Source of the DNA: Apostichopus californicus
Taxonomy: Eukaryota; Echinodermata; Holothuroidea; Aspidochirotida; Stichopodidae
Direction: 5' to 3'
Assembly (NCBI GenBank): GCA_020650975.1
Contig: JAIPMN010003178.1
Location: 1 to 33,032, forward strand
DNA length: 33,032 bases
Position 1 is the stretch's first letter, and each line of letters starts with the position of its first letter. Under the pieces are notes generated by a model that searched no databases, was not told the origin of the DNA, and saw only the letters and a program-made list of their open reading frames with translations. Shown piece by piece: positions 8,485-19,112 of this stretch. A program made the position numbers and the translations under genes.

Positions 8485-11400
8485 GTATTTGGAGATTTGA
8501 TTTAACTATATCTGTAACCTAACAAAAATGTGTTAACAAGTTAAACTTAACCTTGTTACATCCAAGCTTATGCAGTAGTGACCTATTGTTAGGGCCTGAA
8601 GCTAACCTTAAGTTAAACCTGACTTAGGCCTAACGTACGTCAGACCTAGTAGCTAAGCATAATCCAGGGCCAATTACTGTAGGGTGGGCCTTATTGACAG
8701 TTTCGATATGTCATCGTTAATGTTACTGTAATAAGTAATAATGCATTCCACTGCTTAACTTACACTACGCGTATTAAAGTGCTTACCAGTCTTAAGTTAG
8801 GCTAACATTGATTGATCTTACCTAAGGTTAGGCTAGGCCTAACCTTACAACAGTAATTTTACTTTATCAGAGACGGAGTAACAATGCAACGTTAGACCTA
8901 GCGGAAGATAGGCTAGTTTGATTTATAAGGTCTTATGATTAGCCTATGCCTAAAATAGGTTACTAAAACATAGCTGCAAGATCAAAACAGACGATAATAA
9001 TATTCATTAGCATAGAAAAGCTCTGACCTAAGGCTTACACTGTGTTAAGCAAACCACTAACTACTTAATATTAGCCTAACATCTTTTCAGTTACTGACAC
9101 TGTACATTTATTTTTGTTTATACAAAACAGGAACCGCTTGAGAATGAAAGATGAGAAGAAGCGTCAAAAGGTTTGATTTTTCCATTCCACTTGCCAGAAT
9201 TATGCATCACCAAGAATACTTTCATCAAATTTACCAATAAAATTCAATGTTACAGACAAACACTTAAGTCCATCATTGTGTACAATGTAGTGGAGGGCAG
9301 AGGGAATAGGAAGACAGAATCATTATTTGGTCAACTACCTTTACCCCATGCCCATATATAATACCTATGCCTAGACTCCTCATATACCTTTGCATCTGGT
9401 AGCATGGAATAATGGCCATTGAAAAACACAAGTTAGAAAATAGTTAACAAGCCCACATCCTTTCTAGAGTATTATTTCAATAGTTACACTTGGACAAGTA
9501 TTTTGTTGTTGTTTATAATATATGTTACAAACTCACTCATGTACTCAGGAATTCTTTGAGAAGCAGAAGTCCGCCAGGAGGATGAAGTTACATAACAGAG
9601 ATGATGAAAGTAAAGATCACCCCTCATCAAGCCTAGATCTGATATCATTACAAATGGCTCATCTAACAGCTCAGCAATTCAAAAACTCAGGTATTTTGAA
9701 TTGTTCCATCTATTAGCTGGGGTGCTACCACCATTTGTGTACTGTAAGGGGGGGGGGGAGGCTAAGATGTAATGTTGTTAAGAGCAGGAGCCACCTCTCC
9801 CCTATAGGCAATTTTGGTCAATGAAGGGTGCTTAGATGCAAAATAGTAACACATTTTTTAACTTTTGAAATATTGCTGTTCAAAAATTTCTGACTGTTTA
9901 TGTGTTGTACTGTATATACCTGATATAAGTTTATGTACTATGCACTAGAATTTGTCCTCTGGTGGGCGGTGGTGCTTGGGGTGACAGTGGGGGGACCCAC
10001 TGAGTTCCTCCTGTTAGGTGGCTAAAGCTCCCCCTTCCCTGAAGTATACATCATTGTGCCCCTGTCCAGTTGTTACTCTAACTGTTACTTCTTTTGTAGC
10101 TAAGATATCCTAGGTCACCAAACTGTTGGCAATGCTAAAGAAGTTTTCAAAAGTATTTTCCTAGGGGCTCTGATCCTTCATATTATTTTTTTAAATTCTA
10201 AATGGATATTATTATTATTATAATCTGTGAGATGTTCTATGATGCATAGATGTGGAAACAGGGTGTGCATTTCTGAGCATTTGATTCATTAAAGGCTCAC
10301 CAATATAATTATGACCTGAACACCTATGCTGTTCAACGTTATTTACACATATTTTGGGCTTTCCATTTTAGTCAATTAATTTTCTCTCTTTTTTGATTAA
10401 TTCTAAATTTATGACTGATCTAAACACCTATTTTGCAGAAATATATTATCATGTATTTCAATTCGTTGATACAGTTATACAGAGTGAAAATAGTATTATA
10501 GAAATAAAGACTATATTATAGATGTTCAGGTTGGATTGAATATAAAACATACTTTAAATTAGATTGAATATATAACATACTTTAAAGTACATTTAAAGTT
10601 TGATTTTCCATTTTGTCACTAAACTTTGATTCTCTTCAGACACAAATAAAAAACCAAAACATCTGAGCAAGGTTAATATGGAGAGACCATCTTCCATGGG
10701 TGGTTTCCACTTTCAGAGACATAACTTTGTTGATTTACCGACATCTCCTCACTCCACACCATCATTGCTACAGCTGAGTGATGATATCCCTAGGTAAGTA
10801 AACCAATGAATGATAAATCAGTCAATGTGGCCATCATGTTATGATATGTTATGATATCCCTGATATGTAAGTATACAGATATAGGCCATCTAAAGGTGGC
10901 CATCATGTTTAAAGGCATCTTTCTGCTGTATCTGTGCCTATAATCTCACTCTACAACATCTATTGATGATTTATTAACATTTATAAAACAAATTAAGTCT
11001 GGAAGGCATATTTTAAAGGTGAATATTTGTGATACCAAGAATTGCTAATAAAAGAAGAAGAAAAAAATGGACTATGACACTCAATGTCAAAGGTCCGCCT
11101 ACTAAGGCATCATTATATAATATTGGATACAGAGAAAGCATAAGCACTAAATGATTGTTTTTTTTTGTATGTAAAAGAGAGTTTAGTACTATATCACAGT
11201 CAAACATGATGCCTTCATGATCTAAGGATCTAAGAAAACATTATTACTTAATAGCACATTCAGCACTAAATTGACTAATTGTAGCAATTAAAGTCTCAAC
11301 ATTTTTCCTCAGCTGGTTCAGAGATAGTTACTAAAGATTTTTAGTTTGACATTTAAATCTCTTCATTACTGTATCTGTGGTATAAAAGAAAGCTTTCTAT

Positions 11401-14400
11401 GACGCATATAGTCATGCGAATATGATGTAAGGATTTTCCAGAATATATTTTATTCATTAGGTTTAACATACATTGTTTCTACCAATAATGGCTTCATTTT
11501 CCTTTTCTTTATATTTATATATTTTAACATCGAAGTTCAAGTCGTGAGTTGCATCGTAGTCATACTTCCAGCCAAGTGTCACATATATCAAGCAGTTTAA
11601 TGTCACACGGACAAATACAGCCGTTTGGAGGTTACCCAGATCAAAGATTACATGAGGTATGAAATAAATATCAATATCAGCTTTAATGTTTGGACTTCTT
11701 CATAATTCATAATAACCATGTAGGAGCTCTGTTACTCACTGTGTGATAACTCTAGTGCATACCATGTGATGACTATAACATTGTTGTAACTCTTGTGTAT
11801 GAATCATGTATGGAGACATTAACCCCCAGAGGGACAACCAAGGGTATGTGTAGTACTATAAACCATGTGATGACTCTAGTACTAACCATGTGAAGACTAA
11901 TATGTTAACCATGTGATGACTAACATTAAACCATGATGTAACTCTTGTATGAATCATATATGGACACATTAAACCCCAGAGGGATTAACCATGTGATGTC
12001 TCCAGTACTAACCACGTAATGACTCTGATACTAACCATTTGATGACTCTAGTACTACAATGTGATGACTCGAGTACTACAATGTGATGACTCTAGTACTA
12101 CCAACTGATGACTAATACTAACTGTAACCATATGATTATAATGCTAACCATGTGATGACTCTAATACTAACCATGTGATGCTTCCGAGTACTAACCATGT
12201 GATAACTCTAATACAACCATATGATGACTAAATTAATTATGACATGACTAGTAATACAGTGTGATGATTCTAATACTAACTGTAACCATATGATTATAAT
12301 GGTAACCATGTGATGACTCTAATACTAACCATGTGATGACTCCGAGTACTAACCATGTGATGACTAATACTAACCACATGATGACTCTAATACTAACTAG
12401 ATGATGACACTAATATTATCCATGTGATGACATAGGTTGTCCTAAGTACTATCTATGACTGAACCATGTACAGTGTGATACAAAGCACCCAAATGTTGTT
12501 ATATCACTCTTTCTTTCTATAAAGTTGACATTCCTGTTGTGAGTCTTGACACTGTTAACTCATTTCCATTTTCAGGTGAGATCCCAAGCTGTGGCCAGTC
12601 AAGTTAGAGATACAAGAATGAATTCAGTTCGTGCGTCAGCCACATCGGATAGCCAGCCCAGGAGACAGAAGAGGTCGTCAGAGCGTACAGTGGTAGGCCA
12701 GAGGGAGGTACCTGAGGGGGTGCTGGTGGATCATAGGAGACCTCCAGAGGGTATGCTGATAGGTCAGATGCGGTCATCAGAAGACATCTTTTTCCAGTTC
12801 ACTTCATCGGCTCCACAAAGGTAACGTGTCCTGTAACATGTTCCAATTATATTAGTGTTTTTTTCCTAAGCATGAATACTGTCAAAGATTATTACAACAG
12901 TTGGTAAAGATAAAGTGCATTCAAAATTTTGACAAGAAGGAAGGTAAAGGTGTGACAATGGAATACATGGAACTCTTGTGTCATTATATGCATGTACATC
13001 TGATGGTAACAGTTTTTTCTTTTCAAATCCAAGTTTTGCATTTGAACAAGAATTTCTAGATATTTTAGAAATTGAACTTTTGTAGAGATACTCTAGATAC
13101 AGTTCTAGATTTTTCATTGCATCAAATGAAGTTTAGTTGGTGATAATTTTATCATTATGCTATCAATCACATGCAAAGGTCTGATCGGTAAACTGTTTAA
13201 AACTTTCTTTTTTTCTCATGATGTTGAAACTGAATCTTAACTTTCTAATATGAAATAAGTTGGAAAAAAAAAGTCAGCTGCTTCAATTGCACATCTTTGT
13301 TCATTTTGTTCCCTTTTTTATCTCAGTACTAGAGGGAGCTGTTCAGGACCACCATTGCAACTAAGACCAACGACTGTAGCTTCCTCTAATGAAATGTTCT
13401 TGGATTCAGATTCTTCCGATGATTCCACAGTAAGTTACCTTAAATAACCCTCAGAATACATCAGTCTTAACTAGATGGCAAGGAATTCTCAGGTTTCAGT
13501 GTTCACGTTTGTATGAAAAGAACATTTTTGTAACAAGTTATGACCTAGAGTCGCAAAGAATAACTCCAAAGTGATTTGACGTCGAACAAGTATGTCAATC
13601 TTTTTCCCCATAGAGATAGCAGAGTGATTTGATTCAACTCGAGTTTTTTTATTCAACTCGAGCGAGGTAATTTCTCAACTCGACCGTAAAAATGAAACCA
13701 CTCTTTTCAACTCTGGTTAAGTAGTATGAAATCTTTAACATTCACATCAATGAGACAGACACTAGAGCAACCAATGAAAAAGAGAAGGGCATTTTGTATG
13801 TGTTTCACTAAAAGGAGTTTTCCAGTTCTCTCTGAATGAACATGATACAAATATCTCATATTTTAAAAAACTATGGAAGTTTGATAAATACAACTGATTC
13901 AATGTACCAATTTTGTTCCGAATTTTAGTAGCTAAAGGTTATGGGAGAAAAAAAATGACACACAGTAACACTCATGTTATGTTGAATCAGTAGTAAATTG
14001 ATTTTTTCAACATTTCTCAGATGTATTCTCCAGATGAGAGAGGACAAGGTTACCATAGCAGCCACATGACTAACGAAGCAAGTAGCTCACTAAGAGGACG
14101 TACCCAGACTCAGCGAAATCATACAACCTTGTGCCACGAGTCTTGTCGCACACTGCAAAACTCACAGCGCAATCAAGGAAACTTATTCAGTTCTACCAGA
14201 GCAGGAGAAGAAATAAGGAATGTAACCAGTGGTCAGCCCTGTACCTTTGGTGTTCCTGGTGGACAACTCTGCACCCCCGGTGTCCCTGATGATCAAGTCT
14301 ACACACTGGACAGATGTGGTCCACGAAACAACCGAGAGGACTCCCCGAAAGCGATAACAGGGAGGGAATCTCCGGTGGATCTGTTATGTCATGAAACAAC

Positions 14401-17400
14401 TAACTTCACATCACCAGAGAGTGTCGTCTACATTCCAAGTCAAGAACTGAACCAACAAGAAGTTTGCAAACAAGAATCACCAAATGAAGGTACTGTACTA
14501 AAATACATCACATACATATATATATCTATATAATATAAGGTAAACATGTCAAGCCAGGGAGGAGGTGTGGGATTGAGGGGGGTTTGAGAAGCAACAAAAC
14601 CTAATATATTGAAAAGTTGAGAAAACACACTAATTTCAACTTGATTTGGTGATCATCAAAGCTGCAATGAAAATTAGGGAGAGATTGTGAAGTGAAATAA
14701 GGTTACCGTCATCTGTTCTGCTAATAAATAACTAAAAGTTTCTGAACTGGAATTTCTGTAGGTTGTTATTCTCCATATTATTCCAGATATTAAGGCCTCC
14801 AAATTTAGACATGTAAAGTGAATAGAATATTCTGCTTATAACTGAAAAGTAGTTTATTGATTGGTGACTTGCCTTGGTATGTCTGACATACTTTATTTAT
14901 TACTATTATAACTTCTTTCTTGGGGAAAGGAGGGGGGGGGGGCTTAATACATTGTACTGATGATAGAGGGCGCTATGTAAAAATAAATGTCTATATAAAA
15001 GTTGAATGGCCCAAGTAACATTTCCTTCCTAGTGACCTTCTTCAGGGGCTAATCGAAATGAAAAAAGAATGACAAAATATTAAAATGAGATACAGACAAA
15101 CAGACAGACAGATACACATTTCAAATGAACAATGAAATGAGCAAATTAGACAGAAAAAAATGTGAGATGAAAGTGACGAAAAAATATATCTTACTAACAT
15201 TATCTTGCATTAATTCGAGGCACCTTTCACTTTCTCTCAGGAGATATTCAAAGAACCCTTCAGTCACCAGGCGTACAGTCAGCAGACTTATCCAGATTAA
15301 GAACTAACAAGAACAGGTATGAGTAAAAAGTGTCTTATTCACTTAAGATTCTTTTCTTCCTCTGTTTATTTTATTAATATCTATTAAGAGTCATCTCCAT
15401 TTGTCATCCTCTTTGATTTATGTAGTTGTAACATTCACAATGATGTCATCATATCTGTTTATCACCTGCATGGACCTAACGTACATTACTAGAGAATTTT
15501 TATTCAAATATTGATAGAATAATTTTAAGAAAATACGAACCCAGGCATCACCATTGTCCTGATTGAGATGAACTTTATATAATGAACACAAAATTCCCAA
15601 ATTTTTGCCGAATATTTTATTCCCTTTGGAAGATAATCCAAGCTGAAAACTCTTACATTGAGATTTTCAGTTTGTGATGAAACTGTTATACACAACATCT
15701 TGTGTTTTTTTTTGCAGAAGCTCTAGTATTAGCAGCGGCAGCTTAAGTTCATTACAAGATGGATTCCCTAGATCAGTCTTAAGGGAGGTAAGACAAGACT
15801 CTTTTCCCGGTTTCTAACTTTTCTTTCTCAATTAGTGTTTTATAGAGACACATCACTTCATGTGTTGAGGCTTTATTACTGTTTGTAAACTATGTCATTT
15901 TATCGTTTTACATATTCTCTTAAAATAGGTTTTAGACTTGGATGCTGATCTCAACAGACGCTACTCTTCACCGGGAGGGCTTGGTGAGTACAGAGTATTA
16001 TATGTGGGAACTTTGAAATGAAGTTGTACTGGGATAGCGTGAAGATCATGTTGAAATTATTACACATGTTATAAATGGCTTCTAAGATACAAAAGCAATG
16101 TAAATATTAATGTCAGTACTCATCACTGCCTTTAATAATCAAACAGAATACCTAGTACACAGTTCCCTTAGTGTTTAGCACAATCTATAAATCAGCGGCC
16201 TTTTTCAGTTCAGTTAAATACCACGCAAGGCCACAGTCGCTGATCCTCTTTTGTGTTCTGAGTGATCCATGCTTCACTTGTTTTGCATATAAACAATTGC
16301 AAATATAAAACAAGGCTTTTCATCTATGTTTCCTTTCTGCATATATATCATTGTATGCATAACAAAGAGTACCCAGTCCCTGCACATCATGTGATATATA
16401 TACAGTGTACCCCTTGTCTACAACTCAATGAAAGTAAACAGTGTAACCATGCCTACATTAAATATAAAAGTACTACATACCAGCTCAATGGTAAGTAAAT
16501 TATGCATGCATTGTGCAGGTACCATTCTCTCACTTAAATTTGTTACAACCGACAATGTATTTTAATAGCTACCTCAAACTACTCTATAAAATTGATTATT
16601 TTATCCTCTACAGATGATGATTTTGATGAGCTACCCTCATCACTGAAGAAGAGAAAGCTAGATACATTATTTATAGAAAGCTTTCAAGCAGATGTAAGTA
16701 GGGAATTCACGCATCGGCATGTCCGTTTTACATAATTTTGTTCATATTATTAAATGATATAAGAGCCATTTGCAGTATCATGTACTCAGTGTAAAGAAGA
16801 CGATAATTATTATCACAGGATTCTAAAGTGATATGTACAGGATTCCCATACGACACAAATTACAGAAAAACCTGTAATATTCAGCCATCTCGGGGACCAA
16901 AGGTTACTCAGATGAGAAATGTCGGGTTAATACAGTTTTCCATATATCATTATGTAGTTTACTATTTTAACAGGCCTTTAAATAGCACAGCATCAAGGCC
17001 CCAAGGAGTTTGTTGGGGCGGATGGAGGTGAGTCAGAGGGGACAGCTAATGGACCAGGGAGGAGAGGGTGTATTGGTAGCTTATCCAAATAGGTTGGGAA
17101 CCACTGGTGTAAAACATTGTTTTGTTGAGGAAATAGTATCATAGGAATGCAAGGAACAGCCTAGTCTAGACTCGTTTTCTTTGAAATTTATCAAAATGCA
17201 AAAAAGAGTTTTTTTTTTATGTTTCTGATTGTGAGTATTTATCCAATAATCATGAATCAAAATAACATGTTTCATGTCCCTGCAGGCTACATAGTTTTAC
17301 TCTAAATCAGTTAATGCCTAGCCAGTCAACATGTTAGTGTACATACCCCACGGGTCGCCCCTGGAGACCCCCACCACACTGAAGACTGAACCTCAACTGT

Positions 17401-18967
17401 TTCGGCTTGCACATCAAAGTCGTCCTTTTACTCCCCGCGAGTTAAATATTTCAGGGATTTATTGGGGAAAGTCGGTCTCATCCCTGAAAACAATGAATTA
17501 TACTATTTTGAGGGCAAACTGAACTGAGCAACATAAATTAAGATATAGGTTTAATGATTTAAACTGCATCAAGGCATCGTCCCTCAATGATATCTAGATC
17601 ATTTATTATACTGGCGCTTAACTGTAAAGATTGTTCAATTACATACACCAACCTTTCCACATTTCAATTGTTTGATTCTATCATCTTGATTTTTTTGGCA
17701 GTCTTGCAAGGAATCCGGATCTCTTTCATCCCATCTCTCGCGATCTTCAGATTCTTGTGTCACTTCACCTCCGTCTCCTCGTCTGTCTCGTGAGAAGAAG
17801 AAGAAACGATCAAGTCGAGAGGCGGGTGACACAAAGACCGACCGGAGGATCCCTGAAACGAGGGCTTCTCCGCTGTCTCCTTACTCTAGAGATGTTCAGA
17901 GGCGAGCGTTGGAGAGTATTTCCTTAATCTCGCCAGAAGGAAGACAAGAAAAGACATCAGAAAATGTCGATGCCAAAAATACTGAAATTTCCAGATCAGG
18001 GGACCAGAATCTGAGAGAAGATAAAAGAAATAGTATTTCCAAACCAGTGGAAATAAGTGAGTACTCCAGTGGGTCAGAGGTGGGTCAACTCAGACACATT
18101 GGGTCAGAAGGGGGTCAATCCACTGAGCAGTTAGTTGCAGGTCAGCTTCGTGTCAGCTCTGGGCATGGTCTGACACAGAAACGGGTACAGTGTGAGATTG
18201 GAAAGCCCTCTGTGAAAGAACAGGGTACTCAGAGTGACTGCAGGGTATGGATTGAAAGCTGGAAGGACAGTGGTACCCAGACAGAGGAGACTGTAAGCTG
18301 TGACAGGGGTACTCAGTGGGATGGGCGAGAGGGCAGAGAGGGTCAGAGGTTAGCTGGGAGGTCAAATCCACTGTCAGGTAACGATGCAGAAATGCCAGTC
18401 GAAAACCAAAGAGACGGGATCCAAAGAAGGGATGACAGAATGATAACTGAAGAGGATGGAAGTTCTAAGGGCATCGTTAGCAACAACAGTGAGAAAGGAG
18501 TAAGAATGGCTTACTCAGGACTTGTATCTAGTACATCCAGCAGAGGTAGCCAAATAAGCCCAGATGAAGCAATCACAACCGGTGGGCTGACTCAGGGTGT
18601 GGATGAATCATCAACTATTCAAGAGGGTCCGTTGGAAATGAATAATGGACAACAGTCCGCACTGGAAACAAAAGAAATTCTGGACAAAACCCAAGAGAAG
18701 TGTCTGGAGTCAGTGGACGTAGATGTTATCGAATTGATTGGGGGTGCGTCTGCTTCACTCAGTGTCGCCGGTTCCGACGAAGAGGTAGCCGAGAGCAACG
18801 ATGACCAGATGGAACCAGGAGAGGCGACTAGAGAGGACGATGAAAGTAGCAAAAGTCAGGTAGCAGATAATCCTGAAACGGAGGATTCCACATTGAGCGA
18901 TTCTGTTAACTTATTCAGTGCAGAGTCGAGCTATTCCGATACGTTCGATTCCTGCAAGTCTGTTTGA
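8462..18967 (+). CDS. REDIC1: REDIC1 (C12orf40) orthologue, meiotic crossover factor; 13 coding exons, 945 aa
   Basis: Spliced gene with coding exons 8462-8484, 9131-9170, 9549-9690, 10640-10793, 11542-11656, 12576-12820, 13327-13429, 14021-14489, 15241-15316, 15718-15787, 15929-15983, 16614-16693 and 17702-18967. All junctions are GT-AG, phases agree at every join, and the total is 2838 nt with one terminal stop. The N-terminus MNWVGG, the basic helix at residues 8-38 (KRQKEFFEKQK) and a following SLDLISL segment match my recollection of human C12orf40/REDIC1 (MNWVGG, RRKQKEYFEKHR, SLDILNL). The family name is regulator of DNA class I crossover intermediates, and loss causes meiotic arrest in mammals. 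The rest is Ser/Thr/Gly-rich and probably disordered, with basic NLS-like clusters (KKRK 509-512, KKKKR 556-560), an acidic C-terminus and a row of TQ motifs at about 699-730. It is longer than the ~650-aa human protein. The start is chosen because ATG begins the conserved motif. Orthology is inferred from short conserved blocks plus synteny. Confidence 0.85.
8485..9130 (+). other. REDIC1 intron 1, rich in GCCTAA/TTAGGC words
   Basis: Many copies of TAGGCCTAAC, TTAGGCTAAC and CTAACCTTA on both strands, loosely spaced and not in tandem. Cause unknown; they may be promoter-proximal elements or mutated repeat remnants. Confidence 0.5.
9131..9170 (+). CDS. REDIC1: REDIC1 coding exon 2 (residues 8-21, basic)
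   Basis: Follows an AAAACAG acceptor and ends in frame at a weak GTTTGA donor. It encodes a strongly basic stretch ending KKRQK, which joins EFFEKQK in the next exon to rebuild the conserved helix. Confidence 0.75.
9549..9690 (+). CDS. REDIC1: REDIC1 coding exon 3 (residues 22-69)
   Basis: Starts after a TACTCAG acceptor with EFFEKQKSARRMKLH, continues through a Ser-rich linker into SLDLISLQMAHLTAQQ, and ends in phase 1 at GTATTT. The SLDLISL block corresponds to the vertebrate SLDILNLYMVNQ segment. Confidence 0.8.
9691..10639 (+). other. REDIC1 intron 3 with G-rich fragment and small duplication
   Basis: Contains a G11 run at 9748-9758, a G/C-rich stretch around 9960-10070 that resembles degraded repeat sequence, and a direct duplication of about 30 bp (ATTGAATATAAAACATACTT and its variant) at 10533-10590. 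Confidence 0.6.
10640..10793 (+). CDS. REDIC1: REDIC1 coding exon 4 (residues 69-120)
   Basis: Acceptor CTTCAG, donor GTAAGT. Encodes KKPKHLSKVNMERP and later LPTSPHSTPSLLQLSDD, resembling the human KPTHVNM and TMSPHCVPSKLCLDD blocks in the same order, which supports orthology beyond the N-terminus. Confidence 0.8.
11542..11656 (+). CDS. REDIC1: REDIC1 coding exon 5 (residues 120-158)
   Basis: Acceptor TTCAAG, donor GTATGA, phase 2 in and phase 0 out. Encodes a Ser/His-rich stretch (SRELHRSHTSSQVSHISSS) ending DQRLHE. No domain is recognised. The acceptor is preceded by a poor pyrimidine tract, so the exact left edge is less certain. Confidence 0.65.
11720..12435. repeat. Diverged 23-bp minisatellite in REDIC1 intron 5
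   Basis: Dozens of imperfect copies of ACCATGTGATGACTCTAATA plus CTA, with a clear 23-bp period around 12170-12370 and looser copies earlier. It fills most of the intron. A short block (ACTAACTGTAACCATATGAT) occurs twice, near 12118 and 12276, suggesting multi-unit duplication. Confidence 0.85.
12576..12820 (+). CDS. REDIC1: REDIC1 coding exon 6 (residues 159-240) with a ~12-aa internal repeat
   Basis: Acceptor TTTTCAG, donor GTAACG. After an Arg/Ser-rich part it carries three imperfect repeats of about 12 residues (ERTVVGQREVPEG, VLVDHRRPPEG, MLIGQMRSSED), then DIFFQFTSS. I know of no vertebrate counterpart for the repeats. Confidence 0.75.
12821..14020 (+). other. REDIC1 introns 6 and 7 around exon 7, no further feature
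   Basis: AT-rich intron sequence. The only structure noticed is a TTCAACTCGAG word repeated three times between 13630 and 13690. Confidence 0.6.
13327..13429 (+). CDS. REDIC1: REDIC1 coding exon 7 (residues 240-274)
   Basis: Acceptor TCTCAG, donor GTAAGT. Ends in an acidic Ser cluster (FLDSDSSDDST), a possible CK2-type phosphorylation patch by composition. Confidence 0.75.
14021..14489 (+). CDS. REDIC1: REDIC1 coding exon 8 (residues 275-431) with Gly-Val-Pro repeats
   Basis: Starts after TTTCTCAG, which makes the ATG at its first codon internal rather than a true start. Ends before GTACTG in phase 1. Contains three ~10-residue repeats (GQPCTFGVPG, GQLCTPGVPD, DQVYTLDRCG) and is otherwise polar and low in hydrophobics. 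Confidence 0.75.
14490..15240 (+). other. REDIC1 intron 8
   Basis: Holds a short (TA)n-like tract near 14515-14535, a G11 run at 14932-14942 and a GACA-type microsatellite at 15093-15113. No exon-like segment seen. Confidence 0.6.
15241..15316 (+). CDS. REDIC1: REDIC1 coding exon 9 (residues 431-456)
   Basis: Strong CTTTCTCTCAG acceptor and GTATGA donor. Encodes GDIQRTLQSPGVQSADLSRL followed by a basic end. Phases match exons 8 and 10. Confidence 0.7.
15718..15787 (+). CDS. REDIC1: REDIC1 coding exon 10 (residues 456-479)
   Basis: T-rich tract plus TTGCAG acceptor, GTAAGA donor. Serine-rich SSSISSGSLSSLQDGF then SVLRE. Confidence 0.75.
15929..15983 (+). CDS. REDIC1: REDIC1 coding exon 11 (residues 480-498)
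   Basis: Acceptor AAATAG, donor GTGAGT. Encodes VLDLDADLNRRYSSPGGL, 18 codons plus one base. Confidence 0.7.
15984..16613 (+). other. REDIC1 intron 11, nothing recognised
   Basis: AT-rich, with no repeats or open frames of interest. Confidence 0.6.
16614..16693 (+). CDS. REDIC1: REDIC1 coding exon 12 (residues 498-524) with NLS-like KKRK
   Basis: Acceptor CTACAG, donor GTAAGT. Encodes an acidic DDDFDEL, then LPSSLKKRKLDTLFIESF: a basic cluster followed by an amphipathic hydrophobic segment. Confidence 0.8.
17091..17107 (-). mobile_element. hAT-like terminal inverted repeat end (single end)
   Basis: Minus strand CCAGTGGTTCCCAACCT matches the common hAT transposon terminus CAGNGGTTCYCAACC. 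It lies in REDIC1 intron 12 after a G-rich stretch (16990-17070). The opposite end was not found, so it is a truncated copy at best. Confidence 0.35.
17702..18967 (+). CDS. REDIC1: REDIC1 terminal coding exon 13 (residues 525-945)
   Basis: Starts after TTTTTTTGGCAG and stays open for 421 codons to a TGA. The first part (SLSSHLSRSSDSCVTSPP, then KKKKR) resembles the human Ser-rich TDSCFSSSSD stretch. RVQCEIG, EQGTQSD, DSGTQTEE and DRGTQWD follow within about 50 residues, recalling the human AGIQTE and AIQCDI motifs near its C-terminus. The tail is acidic (DDQMEPGEATREDDESS) and ends FSAESSYSDTFDSCKSV. The acceptor lies well upstream of the longest start-codon ORF, so 17909 is not a real start. 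Confidence 0.85.
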   Translation, partial: SCKESGSLSSHLSRSSDSCVTSPPSPRLSREKKKKRSSREAGDTKTDRRIPETRASPLSPYSRDVQRRALESISLISPEGRQEKTSENVDAKNTEISRSGDQNLREDKRNSISKPVEISEYSSGSEVGQLRHIGSEGGQSTEQLVAGQLRVSSGHGLTQKRVQCEIGKPSVKEQGTQSDCRVWIESWKDSGTQTEETVSCDRGTQWDGREGREGQRLAGRSNPLSGNDAEMPVENQRDGIQRRDDRMITEEDGSSKGIVSNNSEKGVRMAYSGLVSSTSSRGSQISPDEAITTGGLTQGVDESSTIQEGPLEMNNGQQSALETKEILDKTQEKCLESVDVDVIELIGGASASLSVAGSDEEVAESNDDQMEPGEATREDDESSKSQVADNPETEDSTLSDSVNLFSAESSYSDTFDSCKSV

Positions 18968-19106
18968 AAGACCCAATCAGAAAGTTCATGTTAATATGTT
19001 TTTGGGGTTTGTTTTTTTCTAGTTTCTTAGAGCTAACTTAAGATAACAGCTGCTCTATAAACACACATATTAATCTTTGTTAGGATACGGAACTTACCAT
19101 GTGCGG

Positions 19107-19112
19107 AATAAA
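19107..19112 (+). terminator. AATAAA poly(A) signal downstream of REDIC1 (first)
   Basis: AATAAA about 140 bp past the REDIC1 stop. Further copies at 19557-19562 and 19788-19793 suggest alternative 3' ends. Which is used cannot be seen from sequence. Confidence 0.4.

Noticed and set aside
14021..14533. A stand-alone 170-aa gene
   Set aside because: The ATG directly follows a TTTCTCAG acceptor and the last codons run past a GT donor; it is REDIC1 exon 8 plus read-through into the intron.
18153..18852. Minus-strand ORFs opposite REDIC1 exon 13
   Set aside because: They are shadows of the strongly supported plus-strand coding frame.
17909..18967. A stand-alone 352-aa gene
   Set aside because: The apparent start is a TTG. 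The frame is open back to a splice acceptor at 17701 and joins in phase with upstream exons, so it is the end of REDIC1.
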